In this document: one piece after another, positions 46,542 through 59,413 of the stretch | How the letters are laid out: each line of letters starts with the position of its first letter | Position numbering within the stretch: the first letter of the stretch is position 1 | DNA from: Dryobates pubescens | Taxonomy: Eukaryota > Chordata > Aves > Piciformes > Picidae | Assembly (NCBI RefSeq): GCF_014839835.1 | Contig: NC_071642.1 | Span: 8,616,955 to 8,680,954, forward strand | Direction of reading: 5' to 3' | Length of the DNA stretch: 64,000 nucleotides | Made by a program: the position numbers and the translations under genes | The notes under the pieces: model-generated | Told to the model about the DNA's origin: nothing | Seen by the model: only the letters and a program-made list of their open reading frames with translations | Databases searched by the model: none

Positions 46542-49500
46542 ATGAACTTCCCCGTAAGTATGCCTAGGGCTACTGCATAAAGCTGTTAAGCCTGGAAGAC
46601 TAAAATTGGTTTGAGCCTTTCTTTGTTCCCAGCAAACTATTCCTGATTGATGCAGGGAGCAGAGAGTAAAATTGCCAAATGGGTCAGGGCTGCAGGGATG
46701 AAATTGCACTTTTGGCACTGACTTCACTCCAGCTGCCTACACAGACATGGAAGGGAGAAGCGCTCTGCTGCAAGGCTGAGGCACACATCTGGAATGGAGA
46801 AAGGGCAACATTCCTTCAGCCACTGCTGGAGTGCCAGTCAGTCAGCTCAGCAGGTTCTAGAAGGTCATGGCACAGCTGTCTGAGGGCAGTGTGGTTCTCT
46901 GGTTGCAGGACAAATTCTAAACTGTTAGCCCTAAATTCTCTGAGCCACACCTGGACCTTTCTCCAAAAATCCTCCTTTGACGGAGATGAACTTTGTGACC
47001 AGTTCCATATTAGATGGATTGTGTCCAAGAGCTGTTCCCAGTCACTGTTTTACAAAAGAATTTATCACCACAAGACTAAATCTCTCCAAAAGGTACCTGC
47101 AGTAGTTATCTGCCAAATCTGCACCTTCATGTGGATCAGTTCCATGTTGGGAATCTACAGCTCAGGGTGAAGATATCTTAGACAGAATCATTTCTAGGAT
47201 CTGATCATCTGATGTAAGCTTACTAGCAAAAATGTTTTCTGCCCATTTAACTACTCTAGAGCTAGAGCCTGCTTCAGAAAGTTGTTGAGCATGTGCACAG
47301 AGTTAAGCAGGAAGCCAACATGATTTTAAAACAGCAAATAACCTGAAGCAAGTAACAAGTCTGGATGTTGAAGTGCTGCTCATTTCCAATGTTCATTTCA
47401 GATTGTGACTGCTGCTCTTCTTGGAGCTGTCCTGGCCCCAGCTCTTGCTGATGGGGTAAGTACACACAGCTCTCCACTGCTACAGCCTCTGAAACACAGG
47501 GGTCTGGGAACAAAGCTGTATTTTAAGGTCTGGTACTTGGCGGGGAAATGCATTGTTTGAGACCAGAGAAAATACTTCAGTGCTTGGTACACCAGTCCGA
47601 GACAAAATCTGAATGGCAGGCTGGACACAACAGTCCTGATGGCTTCCCAGCCTCCCCTCTATGGCCAGAATTTGTCTCCTTCATCCAACCTCAAAGAGCA
47701 ATCCTTTCCCAAAGCCTGGCTACCAGAGTCGCTGCTTTATTGAGTGAAAGACTACTGGGAACCCACAAACTGAAACTCTTCTCTCCTTTCATCTTTTCCA
47801 AAATGCAGAATGGAGAGAAAAACCTGAATGGACACCAAGGTGAAAACTCTCATCACCCTGCCACCGGAGGCTTCAATGACTCAAAGGAGTACTCCCAGGC
47901 CTTCAGAACTCTCTGGGACATCGAGTCTGTGAGTAGCTGCCAGGAAAAGGCAAAAAATAAGAAAAGGGTTTTGAAAAACCTTCAAAGATTCAAGAAAACT
48001 TCATGAGGATTTAGAGGATATACTGAAGAAAATTCTCATTTAACCATTTGATTCCTGCTGCTGTCCTGGGTGCAGTACTCATGTTTCCAGCAGTGGATTC
48101 CTTCACCTGACCTAAGCAGTACAACATATCTCACCCACGGCATTTCTTCAACCAAAGCCCCTTGTTGGCCTCCCTGTGCATTCCCTTAGGCAATGTCATT
48201 GCCAAGAGGCTCTTTTCCTCCCCTCAGCCTCCCCTTCTTGCAAACAGGGCTTCTCTCTGGCAGTCTGCTCGTCTTTCACCCAGTATTGTTTGCAACCAGA
48301 AGCTTTCTCTCCTCTCTCAACAGGGCTATGTTGCAACCAAGGTACTTTCCAAAAACACCTGCATCATCTCTAACATGGGCAGGGACTCATGGCTTGATGA
48401 ACCATTTCCTGCATCAGCTCAGGGACTCAAGGTAGGTTGGGGAAAGAAAGCGGTGAGAATGTTCAACTGCCTCTGCAAAGGACTTATTCCTTACAGGTAA
48501 AGAGGAGCAAAGGCTGCAGGAATGGCAGTTCCTCAGCAGCACTAGGTGACTCCAAGACTTCTGCAGACATTGCATTGCCCTCATCTAATCCCTTCCCTGT
48601 CATCAAAGATGTGCCTGTAGCTTCTCAACTCCTTTTTCTGTTTTTTTTCTAAATGCTGTTTTCTGTTTTATTTCCTTTGATTCTTAGGGACCTCATCCCC
48701 ACTACCTTCCACCCAGAGAGAATCGCTTCATTATCTCCACAGACAGACTCCAAACCTTGCAGCCATATGGAAAACGCATTCAAGAGCTGTGCGGAGGAAT
48801 TCCTTCCTACTTTGCTTACCCAGCTCCAGGTGAGCACACCAGAAACAGGGTTGGTTTACCCAAAGAAAGATCAACAAGGAAAATGACTGAAGCAAAGATG
48901 ACCAAGTTGATCACTGAAATCCACTGCTTTTCTATGACTTGTATCAATCAGGGAACTTGTGTGTAAGGAAAAGCAGCAGGTCTGCCACTCTGCTGTGCAC
49001 AAGCCAGAGACCAGGCCTTGGCAGGAAGGTTTTAGGCTCCAGCTGTTGACACAAGTCTCAGTTGTGTTAGGCAACTCCACGCATACACAGCACCAAGCTG
49101 GCATTGGTCCTGCCAGAGCACAAATTCAAAGACTAGCTTACAGTTTAGATTGGTCTAAAAAGATTACGTTAAAAAGATTACGTCTAAACAGCTTGCCTGT
49201 AGTGGAAGTTTCCAGCCATGGTGATTTGGTGATTCTGTGAAGTTTTGAAAGAGGCAGCTCAGTGCTGAGGTCACATTTCCAGGCACATTTCCACCATAAG
49301 ATCAAACCAGTTCAGGTTCTTTGATCTCCTATATTCTCAGTCCCAATCTTATCAGTTTTTCCTTTTTTTTTCAGGATCCAACTTCTTAGACAAAGAGGTA
49401 ACCTGTTTGAAAGTTAAGATTAATGAATTGCCAGTCCACTACTGTTTTTAATTATTCCTGAAGGAGTTTGGAGGAAGAAAATTTCCAGCAGCATGTAATC

Positions 49501-49677
49501 AAGAAAAAACCCAAAGGGTTTATGTATCATCAACTTTTCAATCATTTGTCTCTCTCTTCTGCTCTGTGCACAGGCTCTTGTGTCACAGTAAAACTTATCA
49601 TCAACCCACCCTGGGCTGCCCTGTGTTTTTATACATCCTGTAGAAGGGTGCAAGCATTTCCAAAGACAAGCTGCTAA
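46542..49677 (+). CDS. GKN1-like: Gastrokine D, second-type BRICHOS secreted protein
   Basis: Six exons: 46542-46553, 47402-47455, 47809-47928, 48324-48431, 48688-48829 and 49574-49677; 540 nt, 179 aa, close to human GKN1 length. Signal peptide MNFP then IVTAALLGAVLAPALA. There is no VFPGQD exon; exon 3 starts NGEKNLNGHQGENSHH. The BRICHOS Asp is Asp46 (GGFNDSKE), Cys75 lies in LSKNTCIIS and Cys133 in QELCGGIPSYFA. Exon 6 follows a strong polypyrimidine acceptor, keeps phase, and ends in a Cys-containing tail (SCVTVKLIINPPWAALCFY) unlike the A-type tail; it is the least certain exon. A downstream AATAAA near 50564 is a possible poly(A) signal. Degraded copies precede B, C and A. Confidence 0.83.
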
Positions 49678-51476
49678 ACAGATCTTCTTGCAAAATCCGA
49701 TTAGGGCATCGAAACCTCAGCCGGCAGGATTTCCCCCTAAGCTTTCCGCATGCGGCCATAACTGCTTCTTAGTCAACACCATGACCAAGTGGTGCATAAC
49801 TGCATCATGAGAGTCTTGAAGCCAGTGTGGTCTGAGGTCCAAACTTACACATTGTGATGTTCCACACATTTCCAAGTTTTCCATGCATGGGAAGCTAAGC
49901 TGAAGATGTGCCCTACACCAACATCCCCAACTACTGAACCAAGGAAGCAAAGTAATTGCTCTTTCCTAGGGGGTTCACTGCAACACAGTTGGGATGGTTT
50001 CTTCTTCTGACTGGGATGCCACTACATCTCAGAATGTTCATTATTCAAATGTAAATTGATCCAGGATTAAACTGACCCTGAAGAGAAGGAGTCTGATAAA
50101 GAGGTTGAGAAGTAGAGACACTATTGTAAACCTCCAGAGACTTCAAAACTGTCACTCTCACAATGTCCATGGAGGTGCAGAGCCAGACAGACTCCTAACA
50201 GTACACAAGGCTGGAGTCAGTAACCTTACAAGGAAAGACTCTTCTCAACAAGGATGAGGCCTGACCTTTGGCACTGAACACAAATCCCATGATCCAGAGC
50301 AATCACTTCAGTAACTGGGTGTGACCGTTTGCTCCTTCGACTGGGCTAGTTGTGGTTTCTTACTCTGTGGAGGAGGGAGAGCTAAGCCCTCTCTCAACCT
50401 ACCACACTGGTGCCCACTGCAAAAGAACAGATCTGCACCTTTCCTATACTGATTCCAACAGCAATTAACTGCTGTGGGCCCTCCATCAGCAGGCCACAGC
50501 AGCATTATCAAGTCCTATGCCTCTGGTTTCCTCCTCTCCCACAGCAGGCAGAACACAAAGATTAATAAAAGCCTGTATGGACATTAAAAAAAAGAGAAGA
50601 CAAAAGCATGAGTAGAGTATAAATAAATCCCCACAATACCATCTCTCCATTGTGTTCTGATAGCCTCAGGTATCTTAAGATCAATGTAGGATGCTGAGAG
50701 AACCTCATTTGTGAGGGGGTCTGGGGGCTAAACATACAAAGGGGTCCTGTGAGACAGCGACAGCAGCTCTAACGCAGCTTGTCAGGAAGAAAATACTTCC
50801 ACACCGCCGGTCACTGTGGCTGGAGGGGCAAAAATGTGCATGGCTGCTCCTGCCCAGGGTGCTGAGGAGCCACAGCCACAGCCCCCAACACTGCCTCAGC
50901 AGTCTTTTCCCACTCTTTTTCCTGCCCCTCTCGCCCTCACATGCCCAGCACCTCCTCAGCTCTGCCCTGCTGCTGCCACCATGTGCTCTGCACTCCTAGC
51001 ACCAGGCTCCTGCATTCTATCAGCCACAGGAGTGATTCCTGCACTCCCAGCATTAGGCTTCTGCATTCTATCAGCCACAGGAGTGATTCCTCCACTCATA
51101 GTACCAAACTTGACACAAACCTCAGCCATGCAAGAACATTCTTAGCACAGTGATCACCTCTGTCTTTGCAGCACCACAAAATATAAGTTGGGGCAAGGGG
51201 AAACTGTGTTTGGTGCGACCTATACTAACCAAGAAACCTCCAGAGCCTGGCCCAGATCTGTAATGGTTCAGCCTGCACAGCCTCTTTAGGGTAAAGCCAC
51301 ACTCAGAGCCAATGCTGTCTTGGGGCCCTGCAGTAGCATGCAGGAGATTCTGGAAGGTACAAAGGCTCTTATTTACTTTGTCTGCTGCAAGGCCTCTGTG
51401 GGTTTGTTCAAATGTAGCCTATGTCTGCTCCGAAGATTGATGTGGATTTCCAATTTTCCAGTGTAAGTTTTCCCTG
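49678..51476. other. D-E intergenic region
   Basis: Holds the 3' end of D, an LTR remnant at 50320-50406, and from about 50.8 kb sequence related to the upstream regions of A and C, including a short tandem duplication at 51005-51090. Confidence 0.55.
50320..50406. mobile_element. Internally deleted solo-LTR remnant, fossil
   Basis: Both ends resemble the solo LTR at 20945-21471 ('tgtgaccgtttg' at the start, 'accaca' at the end) with the middle missing. Flanked by CTGG on both sides. Confidence 0.55.
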
Positions 51477-51657
51477 CAAATGGATCCTTATCTGATCAGT
51501 ATCAAAGTCTGCAGATCAAAAGTTACAGAAGCACAGGCCCCATGTTGATGGAGTTGTTACAGCAGGAAACAATTATCAGCAACCTCCAGGCAGGGATACA
51601 AATTACAGAATTATTTCATTTCAGCACTTAATCCTTCCCCATCTCACTCTCACAACC

Positions 51658-51665
51658 TATATAAG
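51658..51665 (+). promoter_or_regulatory. Gene E TATA box
   Basis: TATATAAG 56 bp before the ATG. Confidence 0.85.
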
Positions 51666-51720
51666 GTGGACAGGTCACAGCCTTCAATCCACCTGCACCA
51701 GCACCAGCTCTGCAGTCAAG

Positions 51721-53820
51721 ATGAAGTGCACTGTGAGTATGGATGAGCTTTTTTCCCCTTCTGAACCAGCATTTTGACTCCAGGCATTGCCTTTATCTCT
51801 GAGAAGTGCCTATGGCTGTCTCTGCCAGAAAGGCATTCTTGGGGGAGATGATTCTCCTCCAGAGAGAGCAGCACACACCCTATGAACCTGCCCACTGCCT
51901 TCAGGTTCAGCTCTGTAAACAACAACCTCCCATGCCGCTGCTCTGCATTACTCTAGAGTCACTTTAAGTGACTCTTGCAATTGCAGTACAAAAGCAAGAG
52001 ACAACCAAAGCAGTTCACTGTCAGATCAGGACAGGCTCCAGGATCCTCATGCTGGGTTGGACAGCCAGAGCTGCAGCTGTACTTCTGGTTTCTGTTTCTC
52101 TTTCAGATTGTGACTACCGTCCTCCTTGGCCTCTTCCTGGCTCCAGCCCTCGGAGTTTTTGTAAGTAGAGTGCCCCAGCCACAGGCTGTGGTGGGAGAGG
52201 GTTTCAATCCCTCCTCACCCATTATTAGCCAAAGGGATTTTAGTATGAAGCTGGAAAAGCACAACTCAGCAAAGTTCAATGGCAAAGTTCCCTCTCTCTC
52301 TGCTATGATGGCAGAATGGGAGAGAGGCAAATGCAGCTGGAATGGAGCTAGAATGATTCCCACAGAGACCAGAGAGAAAGAGGGTCACAATTGTTTCCAG
52401 GCCACAACTCTAAGCAGGTAATTCTGGCATCTTTCTAGGTTGGGCAGCAAACCGGGCAGGAGGTGTTCCCCGGGCAGGATGTGTTCCCCGGAAAGCCGGT
52501 GTTCCCCGGGCAGGACTACCCTCAGGTACGGATTGGGAGGGGCTCAGCCTCCCAACTGGCAGCACTTGCAACCAACCTGCTTCAGGAGTTTCCCTGCTTC
52601 TCTCCCCATTTCATCATTTCAGCAGACAGGGATCAAGTGACTTGAAAGTCTAAAAGTGCTGTGGAATTTTGTTTTCTATATCCAGAACCCCAACCTGAAC
52701 CAGCAAACCACCATTGTTGTGGGCAGCCAGGTTCTGATCCTCAACAGGCAATGGCGCGTGGCCATCATTGAGAAGAAGAGCCCCCAGGGGTCCTGGAAAA
52801 CCATTTGGAACTACAGGACGGTGAGTGGCAAGGGGCAGGTTCAGGAAATGGACTGGGAGACCAGCTCCTCTCAAGCTGAACACCCTACAGGACTTGGTTC
52901 TTTCCTTTTAGCATCTGCAGTCCAGCTTCTGGGGTAAAATCTGTCCACATTCTTCCCTCTTTCACCCAGGCTTTGTTCCCAACTTCTTTACTGCAGCCCT
53001 CAACCCCTCCTTCTTGTCCCTCACTTCGATTTGCAGGGCGTGATTGCCACCAAAGTGTCCTCCGAGAGAGTTTGCTACATTTCCACCATGAACAGGAGCC
53101 TGATGCCCACCTTTGATGCTCTGCCCAGACTGGCTGAACAGAACAGGGTAAGAGTCCAGAGGAGGACTTCCCTGGGACCTTGTAGAGTACTGCAAAGGAA
53201 ACCCATGGCAGACACACAGCTGCTTTCATGAGCTTGAAACCCACATTAACTTCCAAAGCCATTTAGGTCACTGCATGGGGTGTGAAGTTGTATCAAAGCC
53301 CTCAGGTAGGAGAAGGGATTGGAAATTGCCTCCAAAGCAAGCACTCAGGAGCAGTTCAGAGCAAGGAATATGCACAGCCTTGAAGGGATGGGGGCCCTGA
53401 TCTTGCTGAATGCTGTTATCTCATGTCTAGCTGCAGGGAGTGAAAGGACAACCTGCACAGGACATCATCTACGTCATCAAGAGACCTATCCTCAACCTCC
53501 AGTCTTACGGACCAGAGGTGGTCGCTATGTGCACAGGACTCACAACCTATGAGACTTATGAAGTTCGGGGTGAGTGCAAGCAAAGGAATGCTGGGATGGC
53601 TGCATGTGACCCGGCACGACAGTGCAACGTGCCTGGTGTGAAGGGCAGCCAAGGAGTGCACAGAGCTCTTCACACCATCTTCCCTCTTACCTCACGGCCC
53701 CTTTCTTTTGGTTGTCTTTTCCAAGGACCCCAATACACTGTCAACCAGGGATCATGCACCAGGCTCGATGTCCTGCACCTGCTGGACCTTTTCTACTGCC
53801 GTGCCAACAACAAGGTCTAA
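51721..53820 (+). CDS. GKN1-like: Gastrokine E, BRICHOS-domain secreted protein (GKN1-like)
   Basis: Seven exons: 51721-51732, 52107-52160, 52439-52525, 52686-52820, 53037-53147, 53431-53569 and 53726-53820; 633 nt, 210 aa. Signal peptide MKCT then IVTTVLLGLFLAPALGVF. The repeat exon is shorter than in A-C (29 codons, three VFPG units: QEVFPGQDVFPGKPVFPGQD). In BRICHOS the two Cys are present (Cys109, Cys167), but the normally invariant Asp is Glu80 (RVAIIEKKS). C-terminal pair Cys190/Cys204. Exon 6 opens with AG sites 6 bp apart (tag/CTGCAG). Otherwise intact. Near-identical to F, about 9 kb away in opposite orientation. Confidence 0.92.
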
Positions 53821-53963
53821 CAACCTTCCCTTGCCTCGGTGAGGTGCAGCTGCTCCATCGCTGCTGCACCAAGCCAGCCTCAATGCTGATCCTCCCTGGC
53901 ATCTCCTCCTTCAGCAGTTTCCTTCTCCATGATGCAGATGCTCAGTTGTGACCATACCTTTCC

Positions 53964-53969
53964 AATAAA
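53964..53969 (+). terminator. Gene E poly(A) signal
   Basis: AATAAA 143 bp after the stop. Confidence 0.9.
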
Positions 53970-54374
53970 GTCCTGCACATGCATTAACTCTGGCTACTCT
54001 CTCATTGCTGTATCCTTGATCATCTATGCACACACCAAGAAAACCATTAGGACTGTATCTCTTCTACCCCTGTGGAGCTCTCCAAATGCTCTTCTCACAG
54101 TGTGGTATACAACCAGGGTACAGCCCAGGGTTCAGTCTCACTGTGTGCATGTGACAAAGGCACCACGAGGACCTAATAAGTTCCTTCCCCTTTCCAGGGA
54201 AATAGGACTCCTAGCACAATTTTTTCCCATGTGGCATGAAAGGTAGAAAGGACAATGTTGCAAAGAAATGGCCTTCCTTAAGGGATGAGGAGGCTAGTTT
54301 CTAGGATTTACAGAATTGCTCTGTGTCTAAAATAGAGGCCTCCAGGGCATGGTTATGACCTGCCAGAGGCATCA
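53970..54374. other. Gene E downstream flank
   Basis: Mirrors the F flank (61.9-62.28 kb) and resembles those of A and B. Interrupted by the ERV from about 54375 and resuming at about 59908. Confidence 0.65.
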
Positions 54375-54969
54375 CAGAGAGGAATTTCAAGTGATGGCTG
54401 GGTTCCAAAAGTGATTTCTTTGGTGTGGTGATAATGTGTTCTTGTGAGTAGCTCTGTTACATGAGAGAAAGGTATCGAAGACCTGTTTCATTTTCAAACG
54501 CAGAGCTAGGAGGAGGAGATGCAGTTCTAACTCCAATCCAGAGATTTGTAGTGGTGAGGAGACATGGGAAACAGTGAGACCTAACCAGGCTGTTGGTGAA
54601 GTAGCTGTTGGTGAGTCTGGCAATCAGCCAGCAGCAGCTCCTAAGATGGCAGCCGCAAAGCCCTCGGCGGCCATTAGAGAGGCAAAATCATTTCCTTCTT
54701 CATCAGCAGGACCGGAAGTGTCCTCTGCAGCAGCTGCTTTGTCTCAAAACCAGTCGGCTTCTGTTAAGCCTGCTGTAAATTCAAACGCAGCTCTGATTAA
54801 GCAAGTAGCAGCTGTAGATGAGAGAGAAAGACGCAAAGCTCATCCAACAGCTGACGGAGGGGGAGCAGCAAGATTGTGCAGCTGGTGAGGGACCTTCTCT
54901 TAAAAAAGATCCTGAGGAGGAGGAAGAGAAGGTTTGTCTTAAAGATACAGCTGAGTTATTGAGACCATC

Positions 54970-55105
54970 ACTGGATAGTGGAGGTGTTCAAAAGGGGATT
55001 GGACGTGGCACTTGGTGCCATGGTCTAGTCATGAGGTCTGTGGTGACTGGTTGGACTCGATCTTTGAGGTCTCTTCCAAACTTGGTGATACAGTGATACT
55101 GTGCA
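54970..55105 (+). mobile_element. CR1 3' end inserted in the ERV
   Basis: 'gtggcacttggtgccatggt' to the octamer tail 'gatacagtgatactgtg'. It postdates the ERV. Confidence 0.88.
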
Positions 55106-58100
55106 GATGCAGGGCAGAATACAGGTCCTGGTAAGACAGCAGCTAATGGAGGTGCTTCTGAGCTTAAAAAGATCCTGAAGAGAGTAGCAGAAGAAGCATG
55201 GGGACAGCCACTACAAGAAGATAAGGCAGAGGAGGAATCGGACAATCATATTCAGAACGCTAGCACCCCCAGGGAGGAGATAAAGCATGTGAGGAAGTAT
55301 TACATCAGAGCAGAGAATGAGCCAATTCTAACTTGGCTTGGCAGATGTTTCGATACAGGTGCACCAGCTCTAATAGTAGGAGACAAGTCATCATCTCAGC
55401 TAGGAACTCTCTCAAAGGATAATGGAATAGATAGACATCTAGGCAGGTGTCTCAGTACGGTTTCTCTGTGGATACACCTTTTATTGGCAGCTCTTATGAG
55501 ATAACCATCCCAAGATGACCTTCCATGGAATCCTAAACCCTGGATTACCATGGAAGAGGGAATTAAGTGTCTGAGAGAATTTGCTGTCAGATAGGTACTC
55601 TATGGTAACCATGAAACTGAACCCTGATGAAAATCCTGTGGGAACTGGTCTTGCTAAAAAGCTCATCAAACTTGCTCCGCCTATTTATGCTACTATTTTG
55701 GCAAGCAGAATTGCGGCAAGAAATTATGGTGGAGCTCCTCCTATGGCTGGCCATTTCACTGATCAAATGAGACAATTGGAGGACAGTCTCACACGTGTTT
55801 CTTTTGTTTCAGCTATTGAAACTCTGTCTGGCAAGATAAAGAATTGCATGAAAGAGTTGAAAGATTCCATATCCAAATTGACACAAAGGGATAATTCCAA
55901 TTCTTCCTCCAGATGGATACAAGTTTCAGCTGCTAGAAACAGACGTCCCTCAAGGAGGTAATTCCAAAACAGATCAAACCAAAACAGACCACAGAGGCAC
56001 TCATGTGGGAGTATTTGGATAACTCTGCGTGGTCACTTTGGTGAGAACATGAACAGGTGGGATGGTCAACCAGCTTCTAATCTTTTCAGGAGACTGAGGG
56101 AACTGCAAAGTGGCAGAACCTGAGGTAGCAATACCAGAAGGGTAGCTGTTACTTCCACAGCTTCCCAGGACAACTCTAATAGCTCCAACAGTGATTCCAG
56201 TTCTAACACTGGACAGTGTGCTCACTGCACATGTGGGCATATTCCCCATAACTAGGGGTGCCCTGCCTCCCACGAGGGGGAGGAGAGGGGTAATAGAGAT
56301 AACAGAATCTATTGGGATGTGTACATCCAGTGGCCTGGAACTTCAGAATTTCAGAAGTACTGAGCCTTGGTTGACACAGGAGCTCAGTGCACCATAATGC
56401 CATCAAATTATCAGGGATCAGAGTCTATAACTATTCTGGGAGTCCCTGGTGGATCTCAAGAGTTAACTAAGATAGAAGTTGATATACGTTTAACTGGTAA
56501 GCAGTGGAAGAAGCATACAGTTGTGACAGGACCTGACACACCTTGCATTTTGGGAATTGGTTTTCTGAGAGAAGGGCGTTTCAAAGACCCTAGGGTTACA
56601 AATGGGCTTTTGGAGTAGCTTCTGTAGAAACTGATGGACAAAAATTGAAGCTGGCTATTAGACCTGAGCTTTCTGATGAATCTGCAGTTGTGGGACAACA
56701 TGAGACAGAGGACATAAAGCTGCCGGTTGCTTCTCAGACTGTGCATCACAGGCAATACAGAACCAACCCTGACTCTTTGTTGTCCATTCAGAATCTGATT
56801 CATCAGTTGAAAAGCCAGAAAGTTGTCAGCAAAACTCATTCACCTTTCAACAGTCCAGTGTGGCCTGTGCCAAAGCAGAATGGAGACTGGTGTCTGACAG
56901 TCGACTTCCGTGCCCTGAATGAAGTAACTCTGCCTATGAGTGCAGCAGTACCAGACATGATGGAACTCCAGTATGATCTGGAATCCAAAGAGGCCAAGTG
57001 GTATGCTACCATAGACATTGCTAATGCATTTTTCTCTCTTCCCATAGCAGAGGAATGCAGGCCTCAGTTTGCTTTCACCTGGAGAGGAATCCAGTACACT
57101 TTCAACAGATTGCCCATGGGCTGGATCCACAGCTCCAGCATCTGTCATGCAGTGATCCATGATGCTCTGGAGGAAGGTGGTGCTCCAGAATACATCCAGT
57201 TCATCCATGATATCATTGTCTGGGGTAAAACTGCTGAGGAAGTCTTCGAGAAAGGTAACAAAATCATGGACATTCTTCTGAATGCAGGTTTTGCCATCAA
57301 GAGAGATAAAGTGAAAGGTCCCACCAGAAAGATCCAGTTTCTGGGAGTGCAGTGGCAGGATGGATGCTGACACATTCCAGTGAATGCGGTAAACAGAGTC
57401 TCTACCATGGCAAATCCCACCAACAAGCAAGAAACTCTACGTTTCTTGGGGATAGTGGGATTTTGGAGACTACACATTCCTGGATACAGTCAGATTGTGA
57501 AACCTCTGTATGATGTGACTCGAAAGAGGAACAGTTTCCACTGAGGACCTGAACAACAAGCAGCCTTTGACCAGATAAAGCAAGAGGTAGTTCAAGCAGT
57601 GGGTCTGGGACCTGTCCAAAATGGTCCAGACATTAAGAACATTTTGTACACAGCTGCAGGTGACAATGGTCCAACCTGGTGCTTGTGGCAAAAAGCTCCA
57701 GGTGAGACACGTGGACGACCTCTTGGTTTCTGGAGTCGAGGTTACAGAGGTTCAGAGGCTAATTACACTCCAACAGAGAAAGAGATTCTAGCTGCCTATG
57801 AAGGAGTAAAAACAGCTTCTGAAGTAATTGGAACTGAGTTACAACTTCTCTTAGCTCCCAGATTGCCAGTTTTGAATTGGATGTTCAAAGGCAAAGGTTC
57901 CACACCACATCATGCCACAGATGCCACATGATCCAAATGTATGGCTCTGATAACACAGAGAGCTCGAATGGGAAATCTTGAAAGACCTGGTCTGGTGGAG
58001 GTGATCTCAAGTTGGCCTGAAGGCACCAACTGTATTAAACCTCCAGAGGAGAGAGTAACTCGTGCTGAGGAAGCTCCTCCTTACAATGACCTTTCTGATG

Positions 58101-59413
58101 ATGAGAAGAAATATGCTTTTTTCACAGCTGGTTCCTGTCGTCTCGTCGGGAACAAGCGAAGGTGGAAGTCTGCAGTGTGGAGTCCAACACGCCGAGTTGC
58201 AGAGGCGAAGGATGGAGAAGGAGAATCCACTCAGTTTGCAGAGGTAAAAGCTGTCCAGCTAGCTCTCGATGTAGCTGAACGTGAGAGATGGCCAAATTTT
58301 TATCTCTACACCGACTCATGGATGGTAGCCAATGCTCTGTGGGGTTGGCTAAAGGACTGGAAAAAGAATGGTTGGCAGAGAAAAGGAAAGCCTGTTTGGG
58401 CAGCTGACCTGTGGCAGGACATTGCTGATCGAGTCAAGAGAATTCCAGTGAAAGTGAGACACATTGATGCTCACATTCCTAAGAGCAAAGCTACTGAGGA
58501 ACAGCAACACAACCATCAGGCAGCTCTAGCTGCAAGAGTTTCTCAAGTAGACAAGGACTCTGAACTTGATCTCAACTGGAAACACCGAGGTGAGATATTC
58601 TTAGCTCGGTGGGCTCACAATTCATCAGGACATCAAGGCAGAGATGCAACCTCCCAGTGGGCTTGTGACAGATCCATAGACATTTCCATGGATGCTATCA
58701 CACAAGTCATCCATGACTGTGACATTTGTGTTGCTAATCAGCAGACAAAGTGAATTAAACCCTTGTGGTATGGTGACAGATGGTCCAAGTCCAAGTATGG
58801 TGAGGGCTGGCAGATTGACTACATCACTCTACCACGCTCTCATTCTGGTAAGCAATATGTGCTTACTATGGTAGAGGTAAACATGGGATGGTTGGAAACT
58901 TATCCAGTTCAACATGCAACTGCACACAACACCATTCTTGGTCTGGAGAGACAAATCCTGTGGAGACACGGAACTCCAGAGAGGATTGAGTCAGACAACA
59001 GAACTCACTTCAAAAACAATCGTGTAAAGAACTGGGCCAAAGAGCACGGCATTGAGTGGATATTCCACATCCCTTACTATGCACCAGCTGCAGGGAAGAT
59101 TGAATGCTACAACAGTTTGCTGAAGACCACTCTCAAAGCCATGGGGGGTGGACCTTTGAAAAACTGGGAGAAACATTTAGCACAAGCAACATGGCTGGTG
59201 AATAGTAGAGGTTCAGTGAATTGAGCTGGACCTGCACGCTCAGAGACAAACTGTTTTCTGTTTTCTTGTTTCCTGATTTTTCTTGGACTTCTGAATCATC
59301 TACACTTGAGGACAGCTGGGATGGACTGTGAGCTTTGCTTATGAATTGTAGATATTGTTTTAGATTAGATGGACAGTACTAACAGCTAATGAAATTGTTT
59401 AGAAGGGGCGGAT

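Noticed and set aside
46679-47170. 163-codon frame in gene D intron 1
   Set aside because: Intronic, no domain, no copy elsewhere.
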